A stretch of DNA of 64,000 nucleotides from Opitutaceae bacterium (GTDB lineage Bacteria; Verrucomicrobiota; Verrucomicrobiia; Opitutales; Opitutaceae). This document shows, one piece after another, positions 1 through 8,219 of the stretch. Location: contig JAEUHC010000001.1 in the NCBI GenBank assembly GCA_016794785.1, positions 1 through 64,000 on the forward strand, given 5' to 3'. The translations under genes were made by a program, and so were the position numbers. Numbering within the stretch: position 1 is the first letter of the stretch; every line of letters starts with the position of its first letter. The notes under the pieces were generated by a model. That model saw only the letters and a list, made by a program, of their open reading frames with translations. It ran no database searches and was not told the origin of the DNA.

Positions 1-2835
1 GCCGCGGGCCTTGAGGTCCTTCACGAGGAAGGGATTCAGCACGATGAACTCGCCCGAGAGGTTCGATTTCACGAACAGGTTCTTGTAGGTGGGCTCGATG
101 CAGGGGCTGGTGGCCGTGATGTTGGAGATCGTGGCGGTGGGGGCGATGGCGAGCACGTTGCTGTTGCGCATGCCCTGCTGCGCGATCTTGGCTCGGACGG
201 GCGCCCAGTCCATGCGGCCGCCGCGGGGAACCTCGACTTCGACGCCGCGCTCCTTTTCGAGGAGGTCGAGCGTGTCCTGCGGGAGCAGGCCGCGGTCCCA
301 CTTGGAGCCCTTGAAGCTGGAGTAGGCGCCGCGCTCGGCGGCGAGATCGGAGCTGGCCTCGTAGGCGTAGTAGGCGATGGCCTCCATGGCCTCGTCGTTG
401 AACTCGACGGCCTCGGGCGACGCAAAGGCGTGGCCGCGGAGGTAAAGGGCGTGCGCCAGGCCCATCACACCGAGGCCGATGGGGCGATGGCGCATGTTCG
501 ACGTCTTGGCGGAGGGCGTCGGGTAGAAGTTGATGTCGATCACGTTGTCGAGCGCGCGGACGGCCATGCGGATGGTCTCGCGGAGCTTCTTGTGGTCGAT
601 CTGGCCGTCGGGCAGGAGGTGCGTCTCGAGGATGACGGAGCCGAGGTTGCAGACGGCGGTCTCGTCGTTGCTCGTGTTGAGCGTGATCTCGGTGCAGAGA
701 TTCGACGAGTGGATGACGCCGACGTGGTCCTGCGGGGAACGGATGTTGCAGGCGTCCTTGAAGGTGATCCACGGGTGGCCGGTCTCGAAGAGCATCGAGA
801 GCATTTTCTTCCAAAGCTCGAGGGCCTCGATCTTCTGGCCTTGGATTTTGCCGGCCTCGGCGAGCGCCTCGTATTGGAGGTAGCGCTGCTCAAAGGCGGC
901 GCCGTAGAGCTCGTGGAGATCCTTGACCTCGTTGGAGCGGAAGAGCGTCCATGTCTGGCGGGCCTCCATGCGCTTCATGAACAGGTCGGGAATCCAGTTC
1001 GCCGTGTTCATGTCGTGCGTGCGGCGGCGGTCGTCGCCGGTGTTTTTGCGCAGCTCGAGGAATTCGAAGATGTCGTTGTGCCAGGTCTCGAGGTAGGCGC
1101 AGCCGGAGCCCTTGCGCTTGCCGCCCTGGTTGACGGCGACGAGCTGGTCGTTGTGGAGCTTGAGGAAGGGGATGACGCCCTGCGACTCGCCGTTGGTGCC
1201 GTGGATGTAGGCGCCGGTGCCGCGGACGGCGGTCCAGGAGCCGCCGAGGCCGCCGGCCCACTTGGCGAGGAAGGCGTTGTCGGCGATGCCGCGGAGCATG
1301 ATGCTCTCGAGCGAGTCGTCCACGTAGTAGAGGTAGCAGGAGGAGAGCTGCGAGTGGAGCGTGCCGGAGTTGAAGAGGGTCGGCGTGGAGGAGCAGAAGC
1401 GGCGGCTCTTGTAGAGTTCGTAGAGGCCGGTGACGCGGGATTCGCGGTCGCCCTTTTCGTCGAGCATCAGGCCCATCGACACGCGGAGCCAGAAGAACTG
1501 CGGCGTCTCGATGCGGCGCGAGGGCTTCTTGGTTTTGTCGATGATGAGGTAGCGGTCATACATCGTCTGGATGCCGAGGAAATCGAACTCGAGGTCGGAC
1601 GACGGATCGAGGGCGGCGCCGAGCCGGGCGAGGTCGTAGTCGAGGAGGCGGGGGTTGAGGCGCTTGATGGCGACGCCGTGCTCGAGGTATTTCTTGAAGG
1701 CGCGCTGGTGCACGGTCTTCAGGGCGCCGATGCCGTCGTGCATGATGTCCCAGCCGAGGACTTCCTCGTAGATGTAGGTGAGCTGGATGCGGCCGGCGAA
1801 CTTGGCGAAGTCGGCGTCCTTCTCGATCAGGGTCTTGGAATTGAGGACGATGGTCGCATCGAGGTCCTTCTGCGTAATCTGGTCATAGACGGAGCGGCGG
1901 AGCTCGGCCTCGATTTCGTCGTTGGAGAGGTGGAGGTCGAGGCCGATGCGGGCGAACTCGATGCGCTTGCGGAGGTCGGCGCCGTCCCAGAAGACGTTCG
2001 TGCCGTCGGGCTTTTTCACGACGATCATCGTGCCCTGCGCGGGCGGCTCGGCGGCGGCGAAGGGCGCGGCGGAATCGTCCGTGTTGGGGAGGCCGGCCTC
2101 GCGGGCGGCGGCGCGCTCGGCGCGGAACAGGATGTAGGCGGCGGCGACCTTGTAGTGGCCGGCCTTCATCAGCTCCTCCTGCACCATGTCCTGGATTTCC
2201 TCGATGTGGACGAAGGACTGCTTCGAGGCGTGGACGCGGGCGGCGACGGCCTTGGTGATGGAAATGGCCGGGGCGGAGTCGCGCTGGAGGGAGAGGAAGG
2301 TCTTGCGGACGGCGATCTCGACCTTCTGCTCGCTCCACGGGACGACCTGGTTGTTGCGGCGGATGACGCGGAGCGTGGACTGCGCGGCGGCCTCGCGGTT
2401 GACGGCGATCTTGCGGGCGCGGTTGAGGAGGAGGCTCTTGGCCTCGAAGTAGGCGTTGTTGTCGACGAGGGTCTTCTCGAGCAGCTCGTAGAGGGCGTCG
2501 AGCGTGAGGCGCGCGGGCGACTGGCGGCGGGCGAGCTCGGCGAGGTTGCCGGCGACCTCGCGGCAAATCTTGGCGACCCAGGCGCGGTTGGCCGGCGTGA
2601 AGATTTCCTTCTCACCGCGGGCGAGGTGGACGTGCGTCAGGGCCTTGCCGATGGTGTCGGCGACCTCGGAGAGCGAAAAGCGCTCCTCGCCGTGCGGGCA
2701 GAGGAGGACGACGCTGGGCGTCTCGATGGATTCGGCGGCGACGGTGTCGCGCCACGGATAGTGGGGTTTCTGATCGACGGGCGAGTGGACGGTGCGTTTG
2801 AGGGCGAGATCGTGGGCGACGGAAGGAGTGCTCAT
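1..2835 (-). CDS. nrdA: Ribonucleoside-diphosphate reductase alpha subunit (class I, partial at C-terminus)
   Basis: Catalytic subunit that reduces ribonucleoside diphosphates to deoxyribonucleotides together with the NrdB radical subunit. The frame is open from the ATG at 2835 to the window edge (945 codons seen), so the C-terminus is missing. The N-terminal ~245 residues hold two ATP-cone-like regulatory regions, about 35-145 (degenerate) and 150-245 (contains VIRRNNQVVPWSEQKVE), as in multi-cone NrdA proteins. The catalytic core shows Cys500 (SSCYLYY), Asn712-Cys714-Glu716 (NLCTEI) and Cys729 (TAVCNLGS), matching the redox cysteine pair, thiyl cysteine and active-site Asn/Glu of the E. coli enzyme. 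It lies 163 bases downstream of nrdB on the same strand, presumably one operon. Long open frames on the opposite strand are a GC-bias artefact. Confidence 0.97.
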   Translation of the reverse strand, partial: MSTPSVAHDLALKRTVHSPVDQKPHYPWRDTVAAESIETPSVVLLCPHGEERFSLSEVADTIGKALTHVHLARGEKEIFTPANRAWVAKICREVAGNLAELARRQSPARLTLDALYELLEKTLVDNNAYFEAKSLLLNRARKIAVNREAAAQSTLRVIRRNNQVVPWSEQKVEIAVRKTFLSLQRDSAPAISITKAVAARVHASKQSFVHIEEIQDMVQEELMKAGHYKVAAAYILFRAERAAAREAGLPNTDDSAAPFAAAEPPAQGTMIVVKKPDGTNVFWDGADLRKRIEFARIGLDLHLSNDEIEAELRRSVYDQITQKDLDATIVLNSKTLIEKDADFAKFAGRIQLTYIYEEVLGWDIMHDGIGALKTVHQRAFKKYLEHGVAIKRLNPRLLDYDLARLGAALDPSSDLEFDFLGIQTMYDRYLIIDKTKKPSRRIETPQFFWLRVSMGLMLDEKGDRESRVTGLYELYKSRRFCSSTPTLFNSGTLHSQLSSCYLYYVDDSLESIMLRGIADNAFLAKWAGGLGGSWTAVRGTGAYIHGTNGESQGVIPFLKLHNDQLVAVNQGGKRKGSGCAYLETWHNDIFEFLELRKNTGDDRRRTHDMNTANWIPDLFMKRMEARQTWTLFRSNEVKDLHELYGAAFEQRYLQYEALAEAGKIQGQKIEALELWKKMLSMLFETGHPWITFKDACNIRSPQDHVGVIHSSNLCTEITLNTSNDETAVCNLGSVILETHLLPDGQIDHKKLRETIRMAVRALDNVIDINFYPTPSAKTSNMRHRPIGLGVMGLAHALYLRGHAFASPEAVEFNDEAMEAIAYYAYEASSDLAAERGAYSSFKGSKWDRGLLPQDTLDLLEKERGVEVEVPRGGRMDWAPVRAKIAQQGMRNSNVLAIAPTATISNITATSPCIEPTYKNLFVKSNLSGEFIVLNPFLVKDLKARG

Positions 2836-2998
2836 GGAGACGGCGGGCGCGGGCGGAGGGAGGGCGGGAGTGGTGGAAATCGAGACGGACGGAAAAACGG
2901 AGCAGCCGCGGCGGGCCAGGGTGGCCACGCAGCGGCGGAGCGGGACTACGCGATGGGGAGTGGGCGCGGAGCGGTGTGGAATGGACGGCGAGCCGGGG

Positions 2999-4084
2999 TC
3001 AGAGCTCGTCGTCGCTGGCGACGTTGAGGGAGGAGGCCTTCTGGTATTCGGTGACGCGACCCTCGAAGAAGTTCTGCTCCTTCTTGATGTCCATCATCTC
3101 GGCAAGCCATGGCAGCGGGTTCTTGGCGCCGGGCGAAAGCGGGGCGAGGCCGCAGCCTTCGAGGCGACGATCCGCGATGTAGTCGATGTAGGTGAGGAAC
3201 TCGTCGATCGCGAGGCCCACGGCGTTCACGGGCAGGCAGTCGCGGATGAATTCCTTCTCGAGCGCGATGGCCTCGCGCATGAGGCCGCGCAGCTCCTCCT
3301 TGAACTCGGCCGTCCAGATCTCGCGGTTCTCCTCGACGAGGTCCATGAACAGATTCCGGAAGACCTCGATGTGGTTCGACTCGTCGCGCAGCGTGTAGCG
3401 GAACATCTGGCCGATGCCGGGGAACTTGTTCTGCCGGTAGAGCGAGAGGATCATGCCGAAGAGCCCGTAGAACTGCGTGCCCTCCATGCACTGGCCGAAG
3501 ACGAAGATGTTTTTCGCCAGCAGCTTCTTGTTCTCCGGCAGCGCGAGATCGAGATCGCGGCGCAGCTCCTTGGAGACCTTGGTGACGAATTCGTTTTTCC
3601 GCACGATGGTCGGCACGTCCTCAAACATCGCCTCGCACTCGTGCGGGTTGATGCCGAGCGAGGCGATCATGTAGAGCAGCGAATCGGCGTGGATGTTCTC
3701 CTCGTGGGCATGGCGGCCGAGAACGAGCTTGAGCTCCGGCGCGGTGACGAGTTCGCGGACGACGTGCTGGATGTTGTCGCCGACGATGCCCTCGGCGGCC
3801 GAAAAATAGCCGATGCCCATCCGGATAATCCAGCGCTCGACGTCGGAGACGACCTTTTCGTCGCGCCACTGCTCGATGTCCTTGCCCATCGGGATGTCCT
3901 CCGGTTCCCAGTGGTTGGCCTTCATGGTGCGGTAGAGATCGTAGGCCCACTGGTATTTGAGCGGGAGGAGGTTGAAGGTCATGGTCGCGCGACCGTTGAT
4001 GACTTTCTTGGCGGCAAACGCGGCCTCGGCCTTCGCCTGATCGAGGACGAAGGTTTTGGCACCGACCTGAAACAATTTTTGCAT
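2999..4084 (-). CDS. nrdB: Ribonucleoside-diphosphate reductase beta subunit, radical Tyr replaced by Leu
   Basis: R2 subunit, 361 aa, housing the dimetal site that starts catalysis in NrdA. I chose the ATG at 4084 (MQKLFQVGAKTF); a frame extending to 4207 would add an unconserved leader. All six metal ligands are visible: Glu98 (FSAAEG), Glu129 and His132 (HEENIHADSL), Glu201 (CMEGTQ), Glu235 and His238 (RDESNH). The spacing matches the chlamydial class Ic enzyme closely, with Glu rather than Asp at ligand 1. The position four residues after His132, where most R2 proteins carry the radical tyrosine, is Leu136; chlamydial R2 has Phe there. This points to a tyrosine-less Mn/Fe-type (class Ic-like) enzyme, which is an inference. 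The R1-binding C-terminus ends in an acidic DDEL. Confidence 0.96.
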   Translation of the reverse strand: MQKLFQVGAKTFVLDQAKAEAAFAAKKVINGRATMTFNLLPLKYQWAYDLYRTMKANHWEPEDIPMGKDIEQWRDEKVVSDVERWIIRMGIGYFSAAEGIVGDNIQHVVRELVTAPELKLVLGRHAHEENIHADSLLYMIASLGINPHECEAMFEDVPTIVRKNEFVTKVSKELRRDLDLALPENKKLLAKNIFVFGQCMEGTQFYGLFGMILSLYRQNKFPGIGQMFRYTLRDESNHIEVFRNLFMDLVEENREIWTAEFKEELRGLMREAIALEKEFIRDCLPVNAVGLAIDEFLTYIDYIADRRLEGCGLAPLSPGAKNPLPWLAEMMDIKKEQNFFEGRVTEYQKASSLNVASDDEL

Positions 4085-4185
4085 GGGACAGGGACTGGGA
4101 CGAAGTGGAGGAAGGAGAAAAAGGAGGGACGATTCGGGGCTTTTTTGGGGTAAAAAGGCCTTTAGCGACGCAAAGTTGCTGGCAG

Positions 4186-4194
4186 TTATCCACG
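4186..4194 (+). promoter_or_regulatory. DnaA-box-like site upstream of nrdB
   Basis: TTATCCACG differs by one base from the DnaA box TTATNCACA and lies about 100 bases upstream of the nrdB start. DnaA boxes in nrd promoters are known from E. coli; a role here is inference. Confidence 0.35.
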
Positions 4195-4201
4195 GGTTAC
4201 T

Positions 4202-4253
4202 GACCACAACAGGATGTGGTCAAAGACCGCGGAGACCACAACCGATGGGAATC
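4202..4253. promoter_or_regulatory. Paired operator-like repeats upstream of nrdBA (candidate NrdR boxes)
   Basis: Box 1 (4202-4221) is an inverted repeat, GACCACA-N6-TGTGGTC. Box 2 (4234-4253) starts with the same GACCACAAC and is a degenerate copy. The copies start exactly 32 bases apart, three helical turns, which is how paired NrdR boxes are arranged. The sequence is not the classical NrdR consensus, so the assignment rests on position and geometry. The rest of 4085-4604 holds the nrdB leader and the receptor terminator; I see no gene in it. Confidence 0.4.
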
Positions 4254-4540
4254 GAGGGGGGCACCGTCAAATATTTTATCTCTGAAAGAGCGGCATTTTT
4301 TGGGCAAATTTGGGCTTGCGCGTCCGGGCCGGAAATGACCCCGAGTGAAAAATCTTCCACGCGTGGGGGCCGACCGCGTTTTCACCTCTGAAAATGCCGT
4401 ATATGCCCCGGAAAAGCGGCCGCCCTGGGCCGCCCGGCGCCTTGCCCATCTCACCCCACCCAGCGCATCTGGGAATGGGATACCCAGATGGCCTCCATCG
4501 GGGCTCAAGGCCCGCGGCCAGCCGCCGCGTGGCCCGCAAA

Positions 4541-4577
4541 TAAAAAAGGCGACCGTGGATTCACGGCCGCCTTTGAA
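4541..4577 (-). terminator. Rho-independent terminator of the TonB-dependent receptor gene
   Basis: Hairpin with 13-bp arms 4545-4557 and 4562-4574 (AAAGGCG.CCGTG pairing, one mismatch) and a 4-base loop. On the minus strand it is followed by a T-rich run, about 30 bases after the receptor stop codon. Confidence 0.8.
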
Positions 4578-4604
4578 GTGAGACCGGGCCAGCCCGGGCC
4601 AGGA

Positions 4605-7600
4605 TCAGAACTTGAGCAGTGCGCCAACCTGGATGCGCCAGCGGGATTGCGGATTGTCGAAGACCAGCGCGCTCGGCGAAAGCGCCGTCGCCGTCACCGG
4701 CGCGAGCCGGCCGGAGGCGTCGTAGGCCATGGTCCCGAGGCTGCGGCGCCAGAAGGTGTCGCTCTCCACGAGCGTCGTGCGCTCATAGTAGCCAAACAGC
4801 CGCTTGCTGAGGAACGCGCCGAAATTGGTGAAGTTGAGGAACAACTCCAGGCTCGCGGGCCTGAAGAGCGGAATCTCCTGCGAGAGCTTCAGGTCGAGGC
4901 GGTTGACCCAGGGCTGGTCGAAGGCGTTGCGCGGGGCGTAGCCGCCGGCATACCGCCCCAGGCCGCTGGCCTGAATGTAGCCGAGGTAGGACTCGAGGGC
5001 GGCCGCGGACATCCCGGCGAAGTTGAACCGCGTGTCGCCCGCGCCGCTGGGCACGGCCACGAGATCGTTGGCCGAAACACCGTCGCCATTCATGTCGTTC
5101 GAGTAGACCCAGCTGAACGGGCTGCCCGTCCGTCCTTCGTAATATAACGACGCATACGTGCGGGCGCGGTTCTTGCCGAAGAAATAGAACTGCCGGGCCA
5201 GCGCGAACTGCACGCGGTCCTTGACCTCGAAGTCCGAGCGGGACTCGACCACCGTGTTCTGGAAGAAGACGGGGTTGCGGCCGAACTGGCTGCCCGCCGT
5301 CGTCGACCCGAAGATCTGGGCGTCCCTGGACCGGCCGCGCGTGTAGGAGAGGTTGTAGGACCAGTTGTTCTTCATCGGCCGATCGAGGCTGAACGAGATG
5401 TAGCGCGACGAGCCGACGGAAGTATTGGTGATGCGGTAGAGGTTGAGGAAGTCCGGGTAGAGCGCCGTCGCCGCGTTGTTGGCGAGGCTGGGGCTGCCGG
5501 AGAAACGCGGGCGGCCATCCGCGCCGGTGCCGGCGGGCCGCAGGTTCTCGTTGCGGATGTAGAGGGCCTGGTCCGTGCGCGTCTCCACCCACTCGATCGC
5601 GGCGACCGAATCGAGGAAGGGCAGGCGCGCGTCGAACGCCGCGTTGCCGCGCCAGACCGCGGGCAGCTTCACCTTGTTGTCGTTCCAATTCACCTCGCGG
5701 TCATTGGTGCCGTTGTCGACGCCCGTGCCGATCGGCTTGGCGGGATCGAACTGGGTGCGCAGGTAGGTCTCGAGGCTCGCGGGCGCCGTCGTGCTGGTGA
5801 ACGTGCCCACGCCGAGCTGGTTGTAGGAGTTCGAGAAAATCACCCAGGGCGCGCGGCCGAGGAAGCGGCCGAAGCCGCCGCGCACCTGCAGGCGCCGCCG
5901 CTCGTCCACGCTCCAATTGGCGCCGAGCCGCGGGGAGACGGAGCGGACGCCGCCGATCGTGCCGTTGTTCCTGAATCCGGTCTGGGCGAAAAGCTTCTCG
6001 TTGAAGCGCGGCCGCTCACCCGTCTCCGTTTCGTCGATGCGCAGGCCCGCGGTGAGCGAGAGCCGCGGCGTCACATCCCACTTGGCCTGGCCGAACAGCG
6101 CCGTGATGGCGAACTGCGAGGTGTCCTCGGGGGAGCGGATCGCGGGATCGTAGGTGGCGCGGTTGTAGGCGGCGATCGTGCCGGCGGCGAAACCGGCGCT
6201 GCCGTTGAAGTCAAACTGCCCGTAGGAGCCCGAGCGGAAGAGGTTCAGGAAGTCGGTCTCCTCGCGGTCGAAGCCGCCCGTGAACAGGATGTTGTTCCAC
6301 ACGTAGTCCGCCGTGGCGCTGTAGCTCTTCGTATCGACAAAGATACCCTGGCCGTGCCGGCTGAACTCGGTGCCGAGAAAAACGAAGCCGGTCGTGGGCG
6401 CACCCGATTGGCTGATGCCGCTCACGTTGAGGATGTTGATCAGCGGCAGCACGCTGTTGGTCGGCGTGAGCTGCTCCTGCGAGGTGCTGGAATACTTGAG
6501 CTCGGTCTTCAGGCTGGGGGTCCACTGGCTGACGAGCTGGCCGGCCTGAACCTCCTCCTTGCGCTCCTGCGCGTAGAAATAGGAGTCGAAGGCGAAGCCG
6601 GGGCCGGTGGGCGTGGAGTTCACGCCGCGCGCGCCCGAGGTGGCGGTGTGCGCGCCAAACTGCGGCAGCACGCCCTCGGTCGTGGAGTAGCGCAGGCTGA
6701 GGCGGTGATCCTGGTTGATGTTCCAGTCGAGTTTGGCGAATTTTTTCTCGTCCTCCGTGAGGTTCACGGCCGTGCCGCCCGGCTGGCCAAACTCGATCTG
6801 CCGGCCGGCGCCCGAGCTGATGGAGGCAAAGCGCGCCTGGATGGCCGCGAGCTCGGAGGCGTTGGGGATGAAGCCGGCGTTGTTCGGCGGGGTGAGACGC
6901 TCGAATTTCTCGTAGGAGAGCGAGAAGAAGAGGCGGTCGCGGATGATCGGGCCGTTGAGCGTCGCCCCGAGCGTCGTGCGCTCCTGCCGCGGCACGACCT
7001 TGCGGCCCTGCACCGCGCGGGTCTGCACATCCTCGCCCTGCAGCTGGAAGCCGAGCCACTCGTCGCCGCTGAATTCGTAGCGGAGGGTGCCGCGGAAGCG
7101 GTTCGTGCCGCTCTTGGTCACCGCATTGATCGCCGCGCCCGTGAAGCCGGACTGGCGCACATCGTAGGGCGAGATCGAGACGGTCAGCTGCTCGATCGTG
7201 TCGAGCGAGAGCGGGTTGAAGAACGAGGCCAGGCCCGTGTAGTTGAGGCCGAACTGATCGTTGATGCGCGCCCCGTCGATCATGATGGAGTTGAACCGCG
7301 CGTTCTGCCCGACCGCGCTGATCTGCGCTTCCTCACGGTCGCCGGACATCGAGCGCAGCGTGACGAGCGCCGAGCTGCTGATCATGTCCGCCAGCGAACG
7401 CTGCGTGGTCGGTTTGGATTCGAGCTTGTCGCTCGTCAGCGTCGAACTCGCGCCCGTCGCGCCGGAGTCGAGCGCGCTGCGCTCGCCCACCACGACAAAG
7501 CGCTCCAGCTTCGTCACGCCCGCCGCGCCGAAGCTCAGGTTCACATCCGTGTCGGCGCCGAGCGAGGTGTAGACGTCGTTGGCGGCTTCCGTCTGTCCGC

Positions 7601-7862
7601 CGGCCGCGACCGTCACCGTGTAGGGTCCGCCGACGGGCAGGCCGCGGAAATAGAAGCGGCCCTCCGCCGAGGTGACGGCGGAGAACTTGGCGTTCGTGGG
7701 CGTGTGCACGGCGGTCACGGCGGCGCCCGCGGCCGGTTTTCCGGCCTGGTTGGTCACTACACCAGTGATGCCCGACGTGACGACCTGCGCATGCAGGCTG
7801 CACGCGCAGCCCACGGCCAGAAGAAGGCGCACGAGCCAAGGGAAGAATGCTGACGTTTTCAT
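4605..7862 (-). CDS. TonB-dependent outer-membrane receptor, Oar/CarboxypepD_reg type
   Basis: 1085-aa outer-membrane protein. Signal peptide at residues 1-25 (hydrophobic stretch LVRLLLAVGCACSLHA). A carboxypeptidase-regulatory-like beta-sandwich follows at about 30-110 (GITGVVTNQAGKPAAGA). The plug domain is at about 125-250 (FNSIMIDGARINDQFG, IEQLTVSISPYDVRQ), then a large beta-barrel. The C-terminus ends in phenylalanine (QVGALLKF), usual for barrel insertion. Such receptors import bulky ligands using TonB energy; the substrate cannot be read from sequence and no SusD partner or sugar gene is adjacent. It is a monocistronic unit with its own terminator at 4541-4577. The upstream 7863-8054 holds no recognisable gene. 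Confidence 0.93.
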   Translation of the reverse strand: MKTSAFFPWLVRLLLAVGCACSLHAQVVTSGITGVVTNQAGKPAAGAAVTAVHTPTNAKFSAVTSAEGRFYFRGLPVGGPYTVTVAAGGQTEAANDVYTSLGADTDVNLSFGAAGVTKLERFVVVGERSALDSGATGASSTLTSDKLESKPTTQRSLADMISSSALVTLRSMSGDREEAQISAVGQNARFNSIMIDGARINDQFGLNYTGLASFFNPLSLDTIEQLTVSISPYDVRQSGFTGAAINAVTKSGTNRFRGTLRYEFSGDEWLGFQLQGEDVQTRAVQGRKVVPRQERTTLGATLNGPIIRDRLFFSLSYEKFERLTPPNNAGFIPNASELAAIQARFASISSGAGRQIEFGQPGGTAVNLTEDEKKFAKLDWNINQDHRLSLRYSTTEGVLPQFGAHTATSGARGVNSTPTGPGFAFDSYFYAQERKEEVQAGQLVSQWTPSLKTELKYSSTSQEQLTPTNSVLPLINILNVSGISQSGAPTTGFVFLGTEFSRHGQGIFVDTKSYSATADYVWNNILFTGGFDREETDFLNLFRSGSYGQFDFNGSAGFAAGTIAAYNRATYDPAIRSPEDTSQFAITALFGQAKWDVTPRLSLTAGLRIDETETGERPRFNEKLFAQTGFRNNGTIGGVRSVSPRLGANWSVDERRRLQVRGGFGRFLGRAPWVIFSNSYNQLGVGTFTSTTAPASLETYLRTQFDPAKPIGTGVDNGTNDREVNWNDNKVKLPAVWRGNAAFDARLPFLDSVAAIEWVETRTDQALYIRNENLRPAGTGADGRPRFSGSPSLANNAATALYPDFLNLYRITNTSVGSSRYISFSLDRPMKNNWSYNLSYTRGRSRDAQIFGSTTAGSQFGRNPVFFQNTVVESRSDFEVKDRVQFALARQFYFFGKNRARTYASLYYEGRTGSPFSWVYSNDMNGDGVSANDLVAVPSGAGDTRFNFAGMSAAALESYLGYIQASGLGRYAGGYAPRNAFDQPWVNRLDLKLSQEIPLFRPASLELFLNFTNFGAFLSKRLFGYYERTTLVESDTFWRRSLGTMAYDASGRLAPVTATALSPSALVFDNPQSRWRIQVGALLKF

Positions 7863-8054
7863 GATGGTAGCTTGGTTGGATGGCGCCGCCGTCGGCGCGG
7901 TTGTGGGAACGGTTTCAACGGCGAGCTAGCGCCTACGAAAAAAGCCCGTCAAGCGCCTACATGGCATGTGCGGTCGCGTCACACCGTCGTCACAGTGCCC
8001 GGATCATGGGCCCCCGCGCTTGTTTTCCTTCGGCCAGTCAGCTGAATCCCATCC

Positions 8055-8201
8055 GTGCCTGAGCGCCCGCCCCTCGTCATCCCGCGCCATGTAGCGCGCC
8101 GCTTCCAGCGCCGCGCGCTCGGCCTCGATGCACCGCATGCCGACGTCGCCGCCGCCCTCGCCCACCACGGCTACATCCAGATCGATCCGATCAACGTCTG
8201 A
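8055..8201 (+). pseudogene. Winged-helix DNA glycosylase (YcaQ-like), N-terminal fragment cut by element
   Basis: 48-codon fragment beginning at GTG 8055; an in-frame stop at 8043 rules out earlier starts. It reads MPERPPLVIPRHVARRF... and ends in HHGYIQIDPINV, a hallmark of the winged-helix/AlkZ-YcaQ glycosylase family, where a Cys-Gly-Arg-Met-His continuation would follow. The TGA stop is formed at the junction: TG (8199-8200) is host/core and the A is the first element base. The missing 331 codons are found at 48711-49706 in frame. The intact protein would be about 379 aa. YcaQ-type enzymes unhook DNA interstrand crosslinks; that function is family knowledge. Confidence 0.9.
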
Positions 8202-8219
8202 GCATGTGTTGCTCTTCGG
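8180..8219. other. Left attachment site (attL) of the element
   Basis: Host sequence GATCAACGTC joins the core TG (8199-8200) and then element sequence AGCATGTGTTGCTC. The recombinase stop codon (8191-8193) lies in the host side of this site, so attL also sets the recombinase C-terminus. Confidence 0.8.

Noticed and set aside
430..3027. 865-codon open frame on the plus strand across nrdA
   Set aside because: It is antisense to an unmistakable NrdA and is Val/Glu/Gly-rich, as expected from high-GC third-position bias.
6354..7853. 499-codon plus-strand frame opposite the TonB receptor, and similar long plus-strand frames at 12475-13506, 50083-51693 (-) and 58536-61463
   Set aside because: All are antisense or shifted shadows of well-supported genes, with no domain content.
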